From Coccinella septempunctata (Eukaryota > Arthropoda > Insecta > Coleoptera > Coccinellidae), in NCBI RefSeq assembly GCF_907165205.1, contig NC_058193.1, positions 26,053,521 through 26,117,520 of the forward strand: a stretch of 64,000 nucleotides of DNA, given 5' to 3'. Position 1 is the stretch's first letter. Every line of letters starts with the position of its first letter. Position numbers and translations under genes: made by a program. Under the pieces are notes generated by a model. It was not told where the DNA came from. It did not search any database and worked only from the letters and a program-made list of their open reading frames with translations. Of the stretch, positions 23,155 to 35,540 are shown piece by piece.

Positions 23155-25988
23155 ATGGAAGCCATTGAAGTTCAAACAAATGAAGTGATTTTTACTGAAA
23201 CATCGAGTAAACCTTCTCTTCTGCAAAATATAAAGAACATTCTGAGAAATATTACGGTAGAACCAATAGCCTTACTATCGATAACACCGAAACTGATTTG
23301 TTCACTCGCTTTGGAGAATTTATTCCTGGAAAAGGCATGTCTGGTTAATTTATCTCTCAATGAGACAATTTGTCAGGCCATGGTATTGAGGGATCGCTCT
23401 GGATATGCCCCAGAAGATGAAGTAGCCGTTCAGAGGGTAGTATCTAAAATGCTACCGTACAAATCGGCTGGTCATATCATCCAAATTTTCTTCATACTTA
23501 TGATTGGTAGTTGGAGTGATAGAACAGGAAGAAGGAGATCTATGTTCATCGTTCCTTACATCAGTGATATTATAAGTATCCTAGGCTACCTACTCTGCGT
23601 TTACTTCTTTTTGGAATTGAGCGTTGAATACCCTGTCCTCATCGAAGCTATGTTCTCAATTTCCCTAGGAGGAATTCCTTTGCTTATGGCAGGAATGTAC
23701 AGCTACATTGCCGGGATAACCGATACCAAGTCAAGAACAGTCAGGGTTGGTGTAGTTTCCATGACATTACGAACTTCAATGACTTTAGGTATAGCCCTGA
23801 GTGGATTCATGTTCAGATATTTAGGTTTTTATGGAGTATTCCTAAGTGCACTAGGAATGAATCTGATTGGTTTTGTCTACATATTCGTTGTTGTGAAGAG
23901 CGTTCAACCAAATAAAAAATATATTGAAGAAGGTGAAAATGTCTCATGCTGTCGACTTTTGTGGAATGGTATTGCTGAAAGCGTAATGAGCAGTTTGGAG
24001 GTATGTTTCAAATCAGGACCGAACAGAAGGAGAACAAAAATGATTTTACTCCAATTGGTCAATATTTTGTCGTTCGGAATTATGACGGGTAAGGTTTTTC
24101 TGATTTTTATAGCTGAATTCAACAGTAGTTTTATTCTACATTGTTTATGAAAACGCAGAATTCGTGCATTTTCATGAGAAATACTTCGCCTCTTAGTTGA
24201 CTCAACCCCCTGAGCCATTTAAGATTCTAAAGAAGGTTTGTCCATAGCCTATGTTGTGTTGAAGTCAGGGGCAAAAGATTACCTTTGAAAATATGAAAGA
24301 TGAAAAGTTTTTTTAGTGCCATCCTTTACGACAATATTAGATTGATGTGGCCAATACTTTTTGAAAATCCATCATTTAAACTCAAAACAGATTATATAAA
24401 GATGCTCTTGTGAAAACGAAAAACGTGTTGTGGTTTTAAAATATATTTTTGCGAAATTGCGTATGATCTGTTTCAAGTTCATTTACGCGAAAACAATTAA
24501 TTTTTTTGGCTTATATACAGATGATGCAATGCAATGCAATTCTTAAATTAGTGAAAAAAAAATTTTTTCAGCTGAAGGTTCGGTTCTTTATTTGTTCAGT
24601 AGGAAACAATTTGGCTGGGATGAAGTAGACTACAGCATTTTTAAGAGTTACAAGACATTTATTGAAATAATGGGTGAGTTTCTCAAAATTTTAGTGTACG
24701 AATTGTTGATAAATAACATGTCAAATTTCATTTTCAGGATGTGCTTTCACACTGGCATTTTTTTCAAGATATCTTCGATGGAATGATGTTCAAATAGCAT
24801 TACTGTCTTGTTTGAGTAGGTTCATTGGAACATTTATCATGGCTTTCGCAAAGAATGGTATTTTGCTATACATAGGTGAGATCATGAGTTTGTATCAGAA
24901 GCGTTAAAATATACCTAACGATCTCAACTATACAGTCCTTTACTCGTACAAATATTTTAAAAGTTTTTCTTGAATTCAAGAGGAACACACTTTTCCTTTA
25001 TCATTTTTTCCGAAGCAGCTCAGTTGAAAGGAAACAGGATGCTGAAAAACTATAAGGAAAAATTATCGAATGAAATGAACTTCGGAATAGGTATAATTTT
25101 TCATTTAATTTTTTCGAAAACAAGATATTGTCCTTGTCTTACAATTTTCTCATTATGACCTGTACGTACCATAAAAATACCAAAAATTCAAAGAACCCAA
25201 CTCTTCACATTGTTTCAAAATGAAAAATTTCTTCATATTTTCTCGTATAATTCTGCGTTTTCGAGTAATTTGATGTCCACAAATTAAAAAGTATCTGTGG
25301 AATTTGAAAAATTCTCTACTTTGTTCTAAAGATCCACAGATGTGTAGTGTCACATATTCAGCTAGTTGTTCTGGTAATTTTGTTTATCCAGGGGTGGCAC
25401 AGCTCATTATGAAAACTTAAAATGGCTATATCTTTTTGTCAGAGCCGATTAGGAAAAAAGGTATAAAAAAGGTGTTTCTTATAACCTCAAGAATCTACTT
25501 TTAATATATTTTGTACGTATCAAAGTCTCAGCCTGTATAAAAATTTCAAATATCTCGTGCGTAATTTGTGGAAATACATTCAATATAAATTTTTTTTAGC
25601 CACTCTCATAGACATTTTCAATGGAGTTATTATAATTTCCGTTCGATCCATGATAACGAAAACGGTGGATCAAAATGAGCAAGCATTGGCCAATTCATTA
25701 ACTGGCCTTCTTGATGCATTCGGATCTTTTCTGATGGGTTCATTATATGCCTATGTATACTATCAAACCTTAGCAATATTTCCTGGAGTATTCTTCTTGG
25801 TTTCACTTTTTTCTTACATTCCAATTTTATTGATGCTACTGTAAGTGAATATCTTAAGCTCATAAGATCTAAATTAATGGCCAAATCATTATGGTCCTCT
25901 GGACTCATACTGTATATTTGTTCACAGCATGATCAAAAATATAGCCTTTAGTGTTAAAAATGATGGAGAGGTGAAAAATGAAGACTGA
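23155..25988 (+). CDS. SLC46-type MFS transporter, copy 3 (5 coding exons, 491 aa)
   Basis: Proton-coupled folate transporter-like MFS protein. Exons 23155-24088, 24572-24673, 24738-24875, 25600-25840 and 25928-25988 join in frame and end in TGA. The frame is open upstream of 23155, but a strong acceptor (TTTTATTTTACAG) ends at 23148. The ATG at 23155 also matches the start context of copy 2, so I prefer it over 23074. The loop 2-3 motif GSWSDRTGRRR is at residues 118-128, FSRKQFGWDEVDYSIFK marks exon 2, and the tail is NDGEVKNED. Copies 2 and 3 are near-identical over long stretches of exon 1 at the DNA level. Introns are compact except intron 3, which holds a truncated F3 repeat just before exon 4. 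The substrate is not determined. Confidence 0.88.
25388..25545. mobile_element. Internally deleted F3 repeat in intron 3 of SLC46 copy 3
   Basis: Contains the F3 block GGGGTGGCACAGCTCATTATG joined directly to the right arm (CAGAGCCGATTAGGAAAAAA then ACCTCAAGAATCTAC and CAGCCTGTATA). It ends 54 bp before exon 4. Confidence 0.6.
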
Positions 25989-27073
25989 ACTATGAGGAAG
26001 AATTATCTTAGCAACCAGGATGTATCAGGATTTTCTTCGAATTCTCATTTGATTCGATTATTCGGATAATTATTATAAGAATAAGAGGAAGATCGTATTA
26101 TTGGAATTATCAAAGTTATATTGTGAGTTTATAAGCCATAACAAATCAGGTAATCATGAAAAGACAAATGAGTAATGAGTAGCTATAGACAGTGCTGTTT
26201 TTTTTTTATTTCGTCCCAGTCTCTGTAATTTCCTTTTCCAATACTTTTAAGGACGTGAAATTTGAGGAAAAACGAATGAGTCAGATATTGTTTTTTCAAT
26301 ACTCTGCTGAAGAAATCTAGTCATTACCTAGGAGGTTCTTCCTTATTGAACTTATTGAAACTGCACGTATAATTCAATGCTAATCTTTCAATCTACATTC
26401 GCTCTGATATTCCATATTTTAAATCCATATTTTTCGTAGAATATAAATCAACTGTTCGAACTATACCCACAGTGACGGTAAATAAAATATCATACATATT
26501 TATAGCCAAAGATAGGACACTGTCTCCTCTCACACAAATCATAATCCCACACTCACCGTGTTGATGATGGATACAACCGAAGGATTACACTTTCACACTG
26601 GACAGGGTGTAGTAGATCTTCGTGACACTTCAGGACACTTACGAATGGGCATCCTATGGTGCGTTAGTACGCTGAGATACTGCAAGCATCTGAGATGCCA
26701 TCTCTACATCACAATGGTCATAAGTAAATCTGTCAAAAGAGCAATGTTGGTTGTTGAAGGTGGAAAGTTCGTTTAAGACCACTAAAATGGAAGTTTTTGA
26801 GGGGGAAGTTGGAAAAGGATTGATGGTAGTTCGGAAATACAAAGTCTAATTCGTTTATGATTTTCAGTTAGTGGAATCCTTCGCAAAAGTCGCAAATTTC
26901 AACTAAACATTGATGTCATCATTGAAATAATCATTCACGGTATAATAACATCTGTTCAGCAATGAACTTTCAACATTTTTCTTAAATTTGTTGTAATTAA
27001 GAGATCTCATACAAGAATGAGCGATTTTTTAAACGTGCACCAAATTTCTGAACTTAACTTTTGTTGAGCAGTA
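25989..27073. other. Downstream flank of the SLC46 cluster, no gene seen
   Basis: AT-rich. A slightly GC-richer patch around 26500-26860 contains an unremarkable 72-codon frame. The first AATAAA after copy 3 is near 26480, so its 3' end is uncertain. Confidence 0.4.
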
Positions 27074-27947
27074 TATAGGGTGTATTTGAAGGTGAGGCTT
27101 TTTTTCAACAGAGGGTTGAACTGCCTAAATGAAGTGTTTCACCAAAAATCACCCATACAAAACTTACAAAATGACAAAGTTGAGAAAAAAATTTAAAATG
27201 ATTACTGAAATAGATCCTAATACGACCCTAGACCGTTTGTTAGCTCAATCATAGCAAAGCAGTGGAAAATAAATTTATCACCTGATTCGACCATATGGTT
27301 TCGTTTAGGATTATCCTAATCTCGTTCGATATTTACGTGGTAATGAAAATGGAAACTTAGGACTGCCGAATTGTTCTCATTATTTTTTAGTAACTTACAC
27401 GATTTAATGAAATGGCTTATTTCGATACCAACTGACAGAAAAAAAAAATCTCAGCAATAAAATTCGTCTAAATTATTCATGAATTTTTTCACACTGGGCA
27501 TCACAATCTTCTTGTTCGAACATTCCAACAATCGTCGTTAAAATGGGATGAAATGGGGAAACATCATAGCACTTTTTCAACATAACTATCATAAGCACTT
27601 TCAAGAAACTGCCTCGATTTTCTACATTTTTTTTCACCCTAAATTGCACGATACTACAGTTATGATTCTCTCAAAAGTGAACTGATTCATCTGATCCGAT
27701 GAACTTGGTACTGAACCATTCATTCATTGTCCAGCCATATTATCATGTTTTGTTTCTTTTTTGCGATGCCGGAGTCACCTTCCACAATCTCGTACCTACT
27801 TGAAAAGCAATGAAATTTTGACGACCTTCTAGGGGTTGTATCTCAGTCATCTTGAATATTTTATATAGACAATTTTTGGTGAAACGTCTTGTTTTGATGA
27901 ATTCTACCTTCTGTCAAAAAAGAAGAGCATCACCTCACACCCTGTAT
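27074..27947. mobile_element. Family F2 MITE, copy 1 (about 870 bp)
   Basis: Ends TATAGGGTGTATTTGAAGGT and, inverted, ACACCCTGTATTTA, preceded by the inverse of the TTCAACAGA-type block. The interior (GAAGTGTTTCACCAAAAATCA, GATTACTGAAATAGATCCTA) matches 36671-37294 and 47181-47990. It is non-coding. Confidence 0.75.
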
Positions 27948-29082
27948 TTACAAGATGCCCAATATGAAGCGGGCACCCCTTACTCTAGTCACAAAATTCA
28001 TTTCTTCAAATACTTAAGTGTTCTTCAATTCATATCTATAGGAAAACATGTCCCATGTTCATCCCCTTACATTGAGGCTATGCCCTCATTTTCAGAAAAA
28101 TGTCGTATGAATGAACTGTTCAAGTTATGAATCTCTGAGCAGACATAGAACCCTATATATGAGTAATAGTCGATCTGCAAATGAAATTGCTTGCTACATC
28201 ATACATAAACTCGAGACAAATCAGCATGAAAAAATCGAAGGCAGAAGCCGCTCTCGGAGTTGTTCCCATAGACAAGTTCAACGTCTCACATCCACACAAG
28301 AATCGCTTGTTAATCCAATGTCATTATAAACTCGGTTGTGACAACTAATTTATCCGTTGTTCTAATTTATATGATGTTTATGATAATGCGCTGCATGGTG
28401 TCGAAGATGGAGCTACTGCCTTGACGGTCGACGGTAAGAAAGAATATCATGATCAAGTCTAATATTTCAGGGGCAAGAACGTTTTCATTCACGGGAAACA
28501 GCGTGAGCTGAAATCAAATACCCACAGCGTTAAATTCAGTTGAGAAGACGTGAAAATTATTAGAAAAATATTTATATAGCCATCAGATCGGTATGAGAGA
28601 TTGATACATAAATTTTTATTAAGTTTATCTTTGTTTTATTATTTTCAGCTATTGAGTTTTGCATTCACGCACGAAAGGATATCATAAGCGACCCTGAAAT
28701 TTTTTCACCTTATGTTTTTATGAATGAACATGCCTGAAAATATGAGATGCAATATGCATCTCATATTTATATTGAAATATATTTTCAGGGGAATACGAGT
28801 GTTTTTGAGAATATCGAAACCCCAGTAAATGTTCGACAAAATTACAAAGTGAAATGAAAAAAAATGTCCGTAATTTTCGAAGCACTGCTTTCAATAGGAG
28901 CGCAAGATTTGAGTTGGCTGCCATGACACATTATTACAACATGACTGATTAAAAGTTGACAAATGGAAGTTGGTAAACATGAAGCATATAACATGGTGTA
29001 GAACAACCCGTCGTGATTTTCAATCATCATTATCAAAAAATGGTTTGATGTACACTATTCTGTACGTCCAATATTCTTGTTA
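27948..29082. other. Intergenic, no gene seen
   Basis: AT-rich. It contains the palindrome at 28737-28769 described below and otherwise no supported feature. Confidence 0.4.
28737..28769. repeat. Short near-perfect palindrome
   Basis: AAATATGAGATGC and GCATCTCATATTT flank a 5-nt AATAT centre. CCTGAAAATAT and ATATATTTTCAGG extend an outer, looser inverted repeat. Confidence 0.6.
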
Positions 29083-29670
29083 TATACAGGTTGATTCTTT
29101 GACTTTTTTCTGATTCGGCTTAGATGAAAAGATAGGTATTTATAGCCGTTTGAAGTTTTTATTATGAGCTATGCCACCTCTGGAAAAACAAAATTCCCTA
29201 ACAGAAAACAGAGTTGTATTTAGCCAAAGTACGACATTTTTCGAATCTCACAGATAATTTTCAATTTTTGAACATCGAATTACTCAAAAACAGTGCATTG
29301 TACGAGAAAATATGAAGAATACTTTTATTTTACAAAAAGTTCAAATATTAATAAGATAGCGTTCAACTTAGTTTCAAGAGTTGGGTTCTTTGAATGTTTG
29401 GTATTTCTATGGTACGTAATGAGAAAACAGGAAGACGGTGTTAATTTCTTGAGTTCGAAAAAAATTCATCAAATGAATGAAGAATTATACTCGAAAATTC
29501 ATACCATGCGATAAAACCATTTGTGAGATAGGACTAAAAATAATTTTTATGGCTTTTCAATAGCCTGTATCTTTTTAACCGAGCCGATGCGAAAAAAAGG
29601 GGAGGAAAAAAAGTGTTCCTTCAGATCTCAAGAATCTACTGTTAAAATATTCGTGCGAGTCAATCACTTT
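29083..29670. mobile_element. Family F3 fold-back MITE copy
   Basis: Starts TATACAGGTTGATTCTTTGAC. It carries the F3 core (GAATACTTTTATTTTACAAA, GTTTCAAGAGTTGGGTTCTT, AAACCATTTGTGAGATAG). It ends in the inverted arm CTCAAGAATCTACTGTTAAAA. Confidence 0.7.
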
Positions 29671-29929
29671 GAAATACTTCATTCTTGTCAAAAATATTTT
29701 GTCAATGTTTCACCGCTTATACTGTCCTACTTGTGATATCTGAATGCAAACTCAAAAATTATTCGAAAATGCATTTATTCGCTCACGATTTCCTTCCTTA
29801 ATATTCTGAAATCCATCAGAGTGTAACCCTCTTAAACACTTAACACCAACTTGAAGAAGAGCAGTAAGTATAAGAGCAACATATGTATGTAAGTAGCGTT
29901 TTGGCATTCTAACAGGTTTGTTGTGGAAA

Positions 29930-30410
29930 TAGTTATTTTCCTATCAAGTGCGGAAAGTGATACTTGCCCGCACGAAACTGCCGTTGCCCAAACGATGCGA
30001 AGCAGAGTTCGGGTAAGCAGCTGAGTGCGGGCAAGACACTTTCCGCAATAGTTAGGAACAACATTTTTTCTACAAGCGCTTGAAATATATAAATATATCC
30101 GTTTCACGAAACAGATCATATCCTATTTGATTAATTCATATATAATGACAGACGTAATTCTGCATGTCGATATTATGGGTTTCTCATCGTTGACGTTCTG
30201 TGCATAGAAACATGATAGAATTCAATTTACTCTATAATATTTGCGTTCGGGAAAAACCCCTGCTAATCCATTCCCGCACGCATTTGCGTGCGGGAAAGAA
30301 ATAGCAGGCGTTTTTCCCGCACCTTTTGGAAATGTGACTCTTTGCAACTTGGAATGCGTGCGGGAAAAAGGTTGAACACGCACGCTTGTAGAAAAAATAT
30401 TTTTCACAGG
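29930..30410. mobile_element. Family F4 repeat with GC-rich hairpins
   Basis: Contains inverted pairs GTGCGGAAAGTG...CACTTTCCGCA and CTTGCCCGCAC...GTGCGGGCAAG. It also has a tight hairpin TTCCCGCACGCA / TGCGTGCGGGAA near 30270. TTTTTTCTACAAGCG near 30068 pairs with CGCTTGTAGAAAAAA near 30385. The surroundings are AT-rich. A decayed relative lies at 2575-2715. Confidence 0.6.
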
Positions 30411-31020
30411 AAATTCTGTGAATCATGTTTTGATTGATGTAATATTGTGTTTGATAACTGAAAAACAATTGGTAATTTTTTATGAATCAAGAAATAGCAC
30501 ATAACCCTGAATATTGAATTTTAAATCTTCAGGGCACATAGAAAGCAAATCTATGCAATTCTCAATGCTTTAGGAAAATTGGCACCAATGATGGAAAATC
30601 AAGAGGCTGACACTTTTAGGTGAAATTTTCATGCGAAATTTATTGAAGACTATTGCCTGTTTTCAAACCGACTCAAATTTTGGAAAATTCTCAGGATTAT
30701 CCTAGAACTGAGTTGGAAACTAAAGAACTTCCATGGACAGATACTGAATATTTGAAGTTATTTTGTTCCCTCCGAGGAACGTGTTAAAAATCAATACAAA
30801 ATTCTTCTTTTCTTTTTCACTTTTGGGACTTGACCATACGATGAAAAGTTCCTCAACTTTTCTACAAATCGACCTTTCTAGAATTAAACGCTCATAGATT
30901 GTTTTGCGACCCCTAAAATTCTGTTCTATCGAAAATTCATTCCGATCACAGCAAGGGCCTTCAATCAGCCCACAATATCCTGAGAATCGCTCTACTCCCG
31001 ACTGCTCCAAGGATCGGTTA
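30411..31020. other. Intergenic, nothing recognised
   Basis: No domain or repeat boundary recognised. The 96-codon minus frame at 30720-31010 has no motif. Confidence 0.35.
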
Positions 31021-31260
31021 ATTAAAACAGATTCAAATCATTAGAGCTATAAATAAGAAGAGATAAGGAGTGATTTAGAGTGGATATTAAAGCGGTCCAT
31101 CATCGTCGGGACACGCATCCAATCCCGAATATCTGGCAAAGGGGCAATTAAAACGACGATTAAGAAACATATCTGAGGGTAACGCCTCATCACAAATCAC
31201 GCCACCTGTACTCTAAATCATCGGATCGAACCGAACAGAAAACCATCCCAGTCTTATTCA
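31021..31260. promoter_or_regulatory. Candidate conserved non-coding block
   Basis: GC-richer than its flanks, without repeat character or coding frame. Contains AGATAAGGAG (GATA-type), CATCCAATCCCG, AATTAAAACGACGATTAAG and GTAACGCCTCATCACAAATC. Inferred to be a possible teashirt enhancer. Confidence 0.25.
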
Positions 31261-31927
31261 TGACGTATCTTTGTGATGGGTTGATCAGTTTCTTTGAGTA
31301 ATAAATATTGGTATCCCTGAAAAGTACTCGTAGCCGAATATAAATTATACCAGATAGGTCGGCAAAAAATTTCTACAAGTCAACCTTCAACTGCTTTCTG
31401 ACTTACAATATAATGAGCACTGGAGCTTATCTCATTATAATTCAAGATGAATGGATCAATTTCAGGGATAAAATAACTTAATTTTTGTTTCACTTCGATG
31501 TTGGCAAGAATCTTCTATTTAGTTCTGGAATTGATATTTCTAATAACCCCAAACAGAGAAGGCAGAGGTGTTAAATATACAATATGAATCTTTGAATTGT
31601 ACATATATTTTAACAAAATATTCCTGAACTCAAATAAAAATACCTTTTCCTCTTACCATTCTTTACAATTCGGCTTGGTTGAAAATCCTCAAAATAATTT
31701 GATTTTCAGTTATATCTCACAAACAATTCTATCGAATGGAATGATTTTCATTGATATTATGAATCTTCATGGACACAAAAGTCCACCCAAATCTTTCAGT
31801 TTCTTCATTATAATCAAACAAAAACTTTGACTCGTACAAATATTTCAACAGTAGATTCTTGAGTTCAAAAGAAACAATTTTTTCTTATAACATCTTTAAC
31901 CGATTCGGTCCTGATAAAGAGATATAG

Positions 31928-32060
31928 GCCCAGTTGCAGGAAAGTCCATTAAGATTTGATGTCCTATCAAAATTTAAAACTGTCATTTTTGAAGGGGAAA
32001 ATGGAGGATTAAGATTTTAATGAAGTATTAAATTTTAATGGACTTTCCTGCAACTGGACG
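31928..32060. mobile_element. 133-bp MITE inserted in an F3 copy
   Basis: Near-perfect terminal inverted repeats (CCCAGTTGCAGGAAAGTCCA and its inverse at the right) are flanked by ATAG at 31924-31927 and 32061-32064. The flanking F3 sequence resumes exactly. Confidence 0.8.
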
Positions 32061-32216
32061 ATAGCCATTTTAAGTTTTCATTATGAGCTGAGCCACCCCT
32101 GGAAAAACAAAATTACCTTCAGAATAACAGAGTTGTATTCAGCCAAAGCACCCAATTTTTCAAAATTCACAGATACTTAATTTTTGAACAACAAATTACT
32201 CGAAAACAGCGCATTA

Positions 32217-32857
32217 TACAGGGTGTCCCAAAACTAGTGAATCAAACGTCACACCATGATAGAATAGATCAAATACTATTGAATGACACCAACATTAGTT
32301 GAGCGAAAATGTACCGTTTCTGAAAAAACCTAACCTAAAGTTGCCAATTTTCGAACTATTTTTTCAATTACAAGGCCAATTTGTGATTAAGGATAGCGCC
32401 CCTATAAAGGGGGTGTATTCTGAGTAATAAAAATCACGTAGAAAAAACTATTGTTTTAATTCACATTTACTTAGGTTATCGAGTAACTACTTAAAAAAAA
32501 CTGTTAAGGGCGCGATGAAAACAGCTCTCTTAGGGGGCACAATAGACCTTAAGGTCGCAGTGAACTGTACTGTAACCCCTTCTCCCTATAACTATAACTA
32601 CTTGAAATAATTTCAATTAGGGGAGATGAAAAAACAATAATCTTAGTTCAATATAATTTAATTTCGATATCCTTTTTCACAAACTGGCCCTGTGATTAAG
32701 AAAAATAGTTCGAAAATCAGCAACTTTAGGTATTTTAATAAATGATTATTTTGGAAACGGTACATTTTCGTTGAACTAATGTTGGTGTCATTCGATAATA
32801 TTTGGTCTACTCTATCGTGATGTGACGTTTGATTCACTAGTTTTGGGACACTCTGTA
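32217..32857. mobile_element. Family F1 fold-back MITE, copy 2, nested in F3
   Basis: The long arms (about 32217-32420 and 32680-32857) are inverted copies, ending TACAGGGTGTCCCAAAAC and GTTTTGGGACACTCTGTA (right arm partly diverged). TA borders both sides. About 100 bp at 32490-32595 (GTTAAGGGCGCGATG...) is absent from copy 1 and is itself probably an insertion. Confidence 0.8.
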
Positions 32858-33211
32858 GTCTGTATACTACCTATAAATACTTTTATTCGACAAAATATTC
32901 ATTACTTAGTTTCAAGAGTTGGGTTCTTTGAATTTTTGCTATTTTCATGGTTCCTAATGGTTATAATGAGAAAACTGGAAGACGTCGGTGATATCTTGTG
33001 TTCGAAGATTCATCAAATAAATGAAAAACTGTATTCTGATATTCATTTCATTCGATAAAACCGTTTGTGAGATAGAACTAAAATCAACATTTTTATGGGT
33101 TTTCAACAGCCTGTATCTTTTTAACCGATTCGGACAAAATGCATGGGAAGGGAAAAAGTGTTTCTTTTGACCTCAAGAATCTACTGTAGAATATTGTACA
33201 AGTCAAAAATT

Positions 33212-33909
33212 CACCCTGTATATTTCAACAAAAGATTCTTGATGACAAGAAAACACTTTTTTTCTTCACCATTTTTCCTGATTCGGCCCAGATAATAAGA
33301 TATTAGAGTCATTCAAGTTTTCAAAATGAGCATAATAAGGATTCATTGTGAGCTGTGCTATCTCTGGAAAAAAAACCTCCAGAAAAACTAGCTAAATCTG
33401 TGACATTACACATCAGTGGATCTTTTAAACAGGGTTGTATTCAGCCAAAGTACACAATCTTTCATATTTCACAGATACTTTTTGATTTTTGAACATCAAA
33501 TTACTCGAACTCGGCGCATTATACGAGAATATAAGAAGAATACTTTTGTTTTACAAAACGATCAAATATTCATTAGATAGCATTCAACTTGATTTCAAGA
33601 GTTGAGTTCTTTGAACTTTTGATATTTTTATGGTACGTAATGGTTATAATGAGAAAACTGGATCACGTGGGTGATATCTTGAGTTCGAAAAAGATTCATC
33701 GAATTAATGGAAAACTATATTCCGAAATTAATTTCATTCGATAAAACCGTTTGTGAGATAGAATTAAAAGTGAAATTTTTATGGTTTTTCAACACCCTGT
33801 ATATTTTCAACCGAGCCGATTATGAAAAAATGGTGAAGCAAAAAAGTTTCTCTTGACCTCAAGAACGTACTGTTAAGATATATGTACGAGTCAAAGTCTC
33901 ACCCTGTAT
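33212..33909. mobile_element. Family F3 fold-back MITE, most complete copy (about 700 bp)
   Basis: Starts TCACCCTGTATATTTCAAC and ends AAGTCTCACCCTGTATA. Terminal arms of about 130 bp are inverted copies (AAGATTCTTGATG...GATTCGGCCC versus GAGCCGATT...CTCAAGAACGTAC). It abuts the preceding F3 copy, sharing the end. Confidence 0.75.
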
Positions 33910-34309
33910 AAATAAAACCTAGAAGAGTATTTGAAGAGAAAGTATATTCCAATTCAGAGCATATTAAAAATCATTCCAAATTGATACGATTGTTCCAATT
34001 GAGGACATAAACAGCAGTAAAAATTCAAATTATCTTCAGTCAGTGCATAGATTCACTTATAATAGGTCTATAGATTATTGTTTATTCTCAATACCAACCT
34101 GAATTCCGCAACACCAAATCTCAACTTATGGGCTATTACAAACTTAAATTCAATTTTCCATAGCCACCCGAGATGTCAATCATTCTTGAATGGAATATAA
34201 ATGAATTGTATTCAGTATTTTCCAGAAAAAAGACATTATATATATTCAAAAATTAATTACCATTTTGTATGGAATTAATTATTTTCCTGATACATAAATT
34301 CCCAATTCA
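33910..34309. other. Intergenic, nothing recognised
   Basis: AT-rich spacer. Confidence 0.4.
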
Positions 34310-34680
34310 TCACCCTCTAGTCCTTTGTCGCTCCGCTCCTGTTTTGCCCGGTTGCTCGTCAGCCTCACAGAGGAGCTCGGCAAGATGTGCGGCCATTAAA
34401 GCAGTTTGATTTACAAAACCATAAAATTGATTTATGTCCACTAATGCATAGTGCGTTAGGTAAAACACAAAAGAAGCGAGTGACATAAATCGTACGGATC
34501 TCTTGGCCCGCTGTCATCCTGCCCTCCGTTTCGCGACAAGAACGTGGTACAGACAAGAGGTCATGAGAAAATCGAACCTGGGGAAGGGCTCGCATATTAT
34601 TTCGGTGCGAAAAATATAGGGGTTGTGTAAATTGCGCTTTATGCCGGAAAGTTCGATAAGCTTTCACGTTTGATATGATA
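34310..34680. promoter_or_regulatory. GC-richer block, candidate cis-regulatory element
   Basis: A sharp rise in GC within AT-rich DNA, no repeat ends, and minus frame 34365-34667 without a domain. Contains AAATTGATTTATGTCC and CATAAATCGTACGG homeodomain-like sites. The function is inferred only. Confidence 0.22.
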
Positions 34681-35169
34681 ATTTATTTTATTTATTAGGA
34701 TATTTTTTCTCTTGATAGGGGTAGAATACATTTCGACATGGAATAATGCATAGTGTTTCTCAGAGACTTACTCTCATGAGGATAAAAATACGAGTATGAT
34801 ATTCTAATATCAATAAAAATTCTCAATCATTGTAATGATACCGAAAACCCTTTGATTGGTGCAAAAATTTTTTGCATTGTTCGTCAAAGGGTTTTTTAAA
34901 AAACCTATACATCTTTGCTTGAATTATAATATCCAAAGAAGAAGCTGATTGAGTGTGGGCACAAAAAACCGTTCTCCATATGAAAATAAGATTTGTTTCA
35001 GAGTTGAGGGGGCAACTGGAGTGTCAGAGAAAAAACAAACGATATCATGAATATGAATTCTCTTCGAAATACACAGGATGATTAAACATTAAACTTATTT
35101 TCAGCATCAAGAATTAACATGCTTCGTCAAAGTACAATATAACAAAGATTCTTGAATATTATATAAAGG
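34681..35169. other. Intergenic, nothing recognised
   Basis: AT-rich. A short inverted pair AACCCTTTGATTGG / CGTCAAAGGGTTTT lies around 34847-34895. Confidence 0.4.
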
Positions 35170-35540
35170 GTTCTGTGCTATAGTATCCTTTTAACACAAT
35201 TTTTTAATTTCTTGGCTGGAAGATTTTTGGTGTTGTCTGGTATACTATTGTGAATTTTAGGTCCCCAGTATAGTCTATTCCTTGTTTTGTATACACCGAT
35301 CGTGGTATGGGATTGGAAATTGGTTCTTGCTCCTAGTATTGAATGTATGGAAAGTTCTTTTGGATGAAAAACTGTCCAAGTTTTTGTGGGTATAAGTAGC
35401 ACATTCCAATGCATAAACTGCTGGTATGAGATCTCAAAACGCATATCTGCAGCTGTCTGTTTGTTTTAGTCCTTTTGTCCTTATTGCTCTCTTCTAGATG
35501 AGGATGTTGCCTGCATGAGTCGACATACCCCATGTTTTGT
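35170..35540 (-). pseudogene. Non-LTR reverse transcriptase remnant (C-terminal end)
   Basis: Minus-strand frames read DSCRQHPHLEESN (35333-35533) and YKTRNRLYWGPKIHNSIPD followed by NLPAKKLKNCVKRIL (35178-35444). The pattern (Y.GPKI.NS.P) is typical of the tail of insect non-LTR polymerases. Frames are offset, so it is broken. The clade is uncertain. Confidence 0.45.

Larger units (their letters stand above)
31826..33220. mobile_element. Family F3 copy split by two younger insertions
   Basis: F3 sequence runs 31826-31927, resumes 32061-32216, and resumes again 32858-33220. The first gap is a 133-bp MITE; the second is F1 copy 2. The core blocks (GAGCCACCCCTGGAAAAAC, CGAAAACAGCGCATTATA, GTTTCAAGAGTTGGGTTCTT) read in normal F3 order across the gaps. 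Confidence 0.75.
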
